From contig NZ_CCXK01000013.1 in assembly GCF_000821305.1 (NCBI RefSeq), positions 124,001 through 188,000 of the forward strand: a stretch of 64,000 nt of DNA, given 5' to 3'. The stretch is from Clostridium culturomicium. Lineage in GTDB: Bacteria; Bacillota; Clostridia; Clostridiales; Clostridiaceae. Under the pieces are notes generated by a model. The model worked only from the letters and a program-made list of their open reading frames with translations, ran no database searches and was not told the origin of the DNA. A program made the position numbers and the translations under genes. Shown here in pieces: positions 61,995-64,000 of this stretch. Numbering within the stretch: the stretch's first letter is position 1; each line of letters begins with the position of its first letter.

Positions 61995-62026
61995 TTGACA
62001 TTACCCCTAAGGGGATAATCTATAAT
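61995..62026 (+). promoter_or_regulatory. MerR-type promoter of the permease pair
   Basis: Consensus TTGACA (61995) and TATAAT (62021) separated by 20 bp, with dyad CCCCT-A-AGGGG (62004-62014) centred in the spacer. Over-long spacer plus internal dyad is the hallmark of MerR-activated promoters. Confidence 0.8.
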
Positions 62027-62150
62027 TTTAATATAGTTAAATTGTTAACGAATACATAGAGTGAAGTTTAGTTATCATTTAATTTCAATAAAGTGAAAAT
62101 TATGACAGGTTTATCACTTTGTTAAATATTTAAATTAAGGAGGTTTATTT

Positions 62151-63260
62151 GTGAAGGGAGTTTCGGGAAGTCCATCTATGGAGGCTTTAACAGCAAAACA
62201 GAAGTTATCCGCTAATTTTCTTAAAAAGGGTATTTCTATAGCTCTATTTTCTGGGTTAATGTATGGATTTTATTCAGCATTTCTAACCTTGGGAATGACT
62301 AAAGGAGTATGGGGGGACTGGTTAGGACCAAATACTGCAGGATTATCGGCATTAGTTATTACTTATCTTTTAGGAGCACTTGGAAGTGCAGTTAATGACA
62401 CTTGTAGTGCAATCTGGGCAATACTTTTCGCAGGCTATAAAGGAAAATTAGGTGATTTTTTCAGATGTCTTAAAACCAAACCAGGTGCAGTAATGGTTTT
62501 GGCAGCATTAATTGGAGGCCCTATTGCAGGAACTGCATATGTTGTGGCACTTCAAAAAGCAGGTTCAATAGTTATTCCAATTACAGCTCTTTGTCCAGCA
62601 ATTGGAGCTATATTAGGCAAAGTGTTGTTTAAACAAAAATTGGACAAGCGTATGATGAGTGGTATTGGTATTTGTGTTATTTCAAGTTTTTTAATTGGAA
62701 GCACAAGTATTGGAGGCGATGCTCCAGAAGGATTGGTATTAGGGTTAGCTATTGCTTTAATAGCTGCCATTGGTTGGGGTTTTGAAGGCTGTGTTGCTGG
62801 ATATGGTACCTCTATGATTGATTCTGAAATTGGAATCACAATACGCCAAGCTGTTTCTGGATTATCAAACTTATTAATTCTAGTTCCTATATTTGGTGTA
62901 ATTTTTGGTGGCTCAATTAATTTTTCAACTGACTTAGTTGTTAAAGCATTTACAAGTGGTCCAGCAATGATTTGGTTTGCTATAAGTGGTCTTTGTGCAT
63001 TTGTCTCTTATATGTGTTGGTACAATGGAAACAGTATGTGTGGTGCAGCTTTAGGTATGGCTTGTAATGGAACTTTCTCATTCTGGGGTCCATTCTGCTG
63101 CTGGATTATTATGGGTGTTATCTGTGGAATTGACGGATGGTCACTACCTCCAATAGCTTGGATTGCAGCAGTGTTAATGATGTTTGGTATATTAACCATT
63201 GCAATGAATCCAATGGATTTATTAAAAAAAAGGACAACAGTTGAAAATGAAGCTGCTTAA
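62151..63260 (+). CDS. DMT-superfamily (EamA-like) permease, copy 1
   Basis: 369 residues, about ten membrane segments in two halves. GTG start at 62151 after AAGGAGG. EamA-like features: GGPIAGTAYVVALQKAG, ITALCPAIGAILGKVLFKQ. It is longer than a usual 300-residue EamA protein, with an N-terminal tail of about 25 residues and an extra segment. Neighbouring copy 2 is a clear paralogue. Predicted to be activated by the upstream MerR regulator; substrate unknown. Confidence 0.8.
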   Translation: MKGVSGSPSMEALTAKQKLSANFLKKGISIALFSGLMYGFYSAFLTLGMTKGVWGDWLGPNTAGLSALVITYLLGALGSAVNDTCSAIWAILFAGYKGKLGDFFRCLKTKPGAVMVLAALIGGPIAGTAYVVALQKAGSIVIPITALCPAIGAILGKVLFKQKLDKRMMSGIGICVISSFLIGSTSIGGDAPEGLVLGLAIALIAAIGWGFEGCVAGYGTSMIDSEIGITIRQAVSGLSNLLILVPIFGVIFGGSINFSTDLVVKAFTSGPAMIWFAISGLCAFVSYMCWYNGNSMCGAALGMACNGTFSFWGPFCCWIIMGVICGIDGWSLPPIAWIAAVLMMFGILTIAMNPMDLLKKRTTVENEAA

Positions 63261-63321
63261 TTATGAAATATAAAAATAGAGATTTATTTTAAACAAATGA
63301 TATTAGAAAAGGAGAGATTTT

Positions 63322-64000
63322 ATGCAAGGTACAACAAGTACAGCACAAGCAAAGGCTATGGCTGCAAAAGAGAAATTAGCTAGTAACTTTTTTAAAAAGG
63401 GAATTTCCCTTGCACTATTTTCAGGAGTTACCTACGGTCTTTATACAGCATTCTTAACAATGGCAATGACCCAAGGAGTATGGAGTGACTGGACAGGACC
63501 TAATAAAGCTGGATTATCAACTTTCGTAGTTATATATCTTCTTGCAGCTTTAGGCAATGCAATCAATGATACATGTAGTGCTGGATGGGCAATTATTAAC
63601 TCAGCAATTAAGGGTAAATTCAAGGATGTTTTAAGGTGTTTTAATTCAAAGCCAGGAAGAATAATGATGCTAGCTGCATTAATAGGTGGACCTATAGCTG
63701 GTACAGCTTATGTTATATCAATTCAATTAGCTGGACCAATAGTAGTTCCAATATCTGCACTTTGTCCAGCGATAGCAGCAATATTAGGAAGGATACTTTA
63801 CAAACAAGAGTTAAATAAACGTATGGCTACAGGTATAACTATATGTGTTTTCGCCTCTTTCTTAATTGGAAGTACAGGCTTTACTGGTGGAAGTTCACCA
63901 AATTTAGTTCTTGGTATAGGTGTTGCTATAATAGCTGCTCTTGCATGGGGCTTTGAAGGCTGCGTTGCTGGATATGGTTCAGCTATGATAGATCCTGAAA
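63322..64000 (+). CDS. DMT-superfamily permease, copy 2, 3'-truncated by window end
   Basis: ATG at 63322 after GGAGAG; open to the last base (226 codons visible). Parallel to copy 1 throughout: KKGISLALFSGVTYGLYTAF, GGPIAGTAYVISIQLAGPIV, ALCPAIAAILGRILYKQ, WGFEGCVAGYGSAMIDPE. 61 bp after copy 1, so same operon. Two such paralogues may form a hetero-oligomer or differ in substrate. Confidence 0.8.
   Translation, partial: MQGTTSTAQAKAMAAKEKLASNFFKKGISLALFSGVTYGLYTAFLTMAMTQGVWSDWTGPNKAGLSTFVVIYLLAALGNAINDTCSAGWAIINSAIKGKFKDVLRCFNSKPGRIMMLAALIGGPIAGTAYVISIQLAGPIVVPISALCPAIAAILGRILYKQELNKRMATGITICVFASFLIGSTGFTGGSSPNLVLGIGVAIIAALAWGFEGCVAGYGSAMIDPE

Larger units (their letters stand above)
61713..62150. 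other. Control region between merR and the permease genes
   Basis: 438 bp. Contains the merR terminator, the MerR-type promoter, and a 125-nt leader. A GATAA-N6-TTATC repeat at 61832 resembles a Fur box only loosely. No gene seen. Confidence 0.55.

Noticed and set aside
1..64000. Search by eye for CRISPR arrays, transposases, tRNA, rRNA, phage genes and toxin-antitoxin pairs
   Set aside because: No regularly spaced repeats, transposase motifs, cloverleaf sequences or phage-like genes were seen; the small frames present are shadows of longer genes.

Overview
This is a low-GC, AT-rich Gram-positive chromosome segment, most likely from Clostridium sensu stricto. Supporting signs are strong AGGAGG ribosome binding sites, lipoproteins, an LPxTG-type anchor, a clostridial c-di-GMP-II riboswitch, a TPP-controlled YkoFEDC locus and BceS-, YesM- and YesN-type regulators. 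The bile acid 7-beta-dehydrogenase closely resembles, from memory, the enzyme of Clostridium absonum/C. sardiniense, which suggests a gut clostridium of that neighbourhood. No phage, transposase, CRISPR array, tRNA or rRNA was seen.

Layout. 1-525: tail of a BceS-like kinase. 637-3629 (minus): a putative bile acid 7-epimerisation operon (MFS permease, 7-beta-HSDH, 7-alpha-HSDH), divergent from an OmpR-type two-component system (3976-5704); a perfect 11-bp-period direct repeat sits just upstream of the operon's -35 box. 5912-12241: siderophore/haem-type ABC uptake locus with AraC regulator, MFS exporter and Fur boxes. 12557-13870: Fur-box-controlled DUF2325, DUF3793 and flavodoxin genes. 13896-17970: an unexplained structured leader with terminator, a TPP riboswitch and ykoF-ykoE-ykoD-ykoC (thiamine or hydroxymethylpyrimidine uptake). 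18081-21911: c-di-GMP-II riboswitch plus terminator in front of a 1212-residue surface adhesin.

22366-57670 is a sugar-acid catabolic island of about 35 kb. It starts with a YesM/YesN two-component system and an orphan TRAP-type binding lipoprotein (a probable three-part sensor). Next come the lower pathway (kdgK, eda), a TctCBA transporter, an IdnO-like dehydrogenase, an iron alcohol dehydrogenase and a KDG permease. Two mirror-image modules follow: uxaA-uxaB-gntR / Zn-dehydrogenase-TRAP (34.4-42.5 kb) and gntR-Zn-dehydrogenase / TRAP-uxuA-uxuB (49.6-57.7 kb). Each could convert an imported aldonate or hexuronate derivative to 2-keto-3-deoxygluconate (KDG), which KdgK and Eda then cleave. 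No uronate isomerase is present in the window. Between the modules lie a MATE pump with an attenuator-like leader, a decayed second copy of the 13.9-kb leader fused to a broken ykoF start, an AraC regulator with a GPH symporter, a variant lgt and a small membrane protein.

57994-64000: D,D-carboxypeptidase, iron alcohol dehydrogenase, a MerR regulator with a MerR-type (20-bp spacer) promoter, and two tandem DMT-like permeases, the second cut by the window end.

The most noteworthy points are the 7-epimerisation operon and its operator, the mirrored aldonate modules with a shared three-site GntR operator, the duplicated leader element, the c-di-GMP-II-controlled adhesin, and the kinase/regulator/TRAP-lipoprotein sensor. 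All functional claims are read from sequence and family knowledge only; no database search was run.
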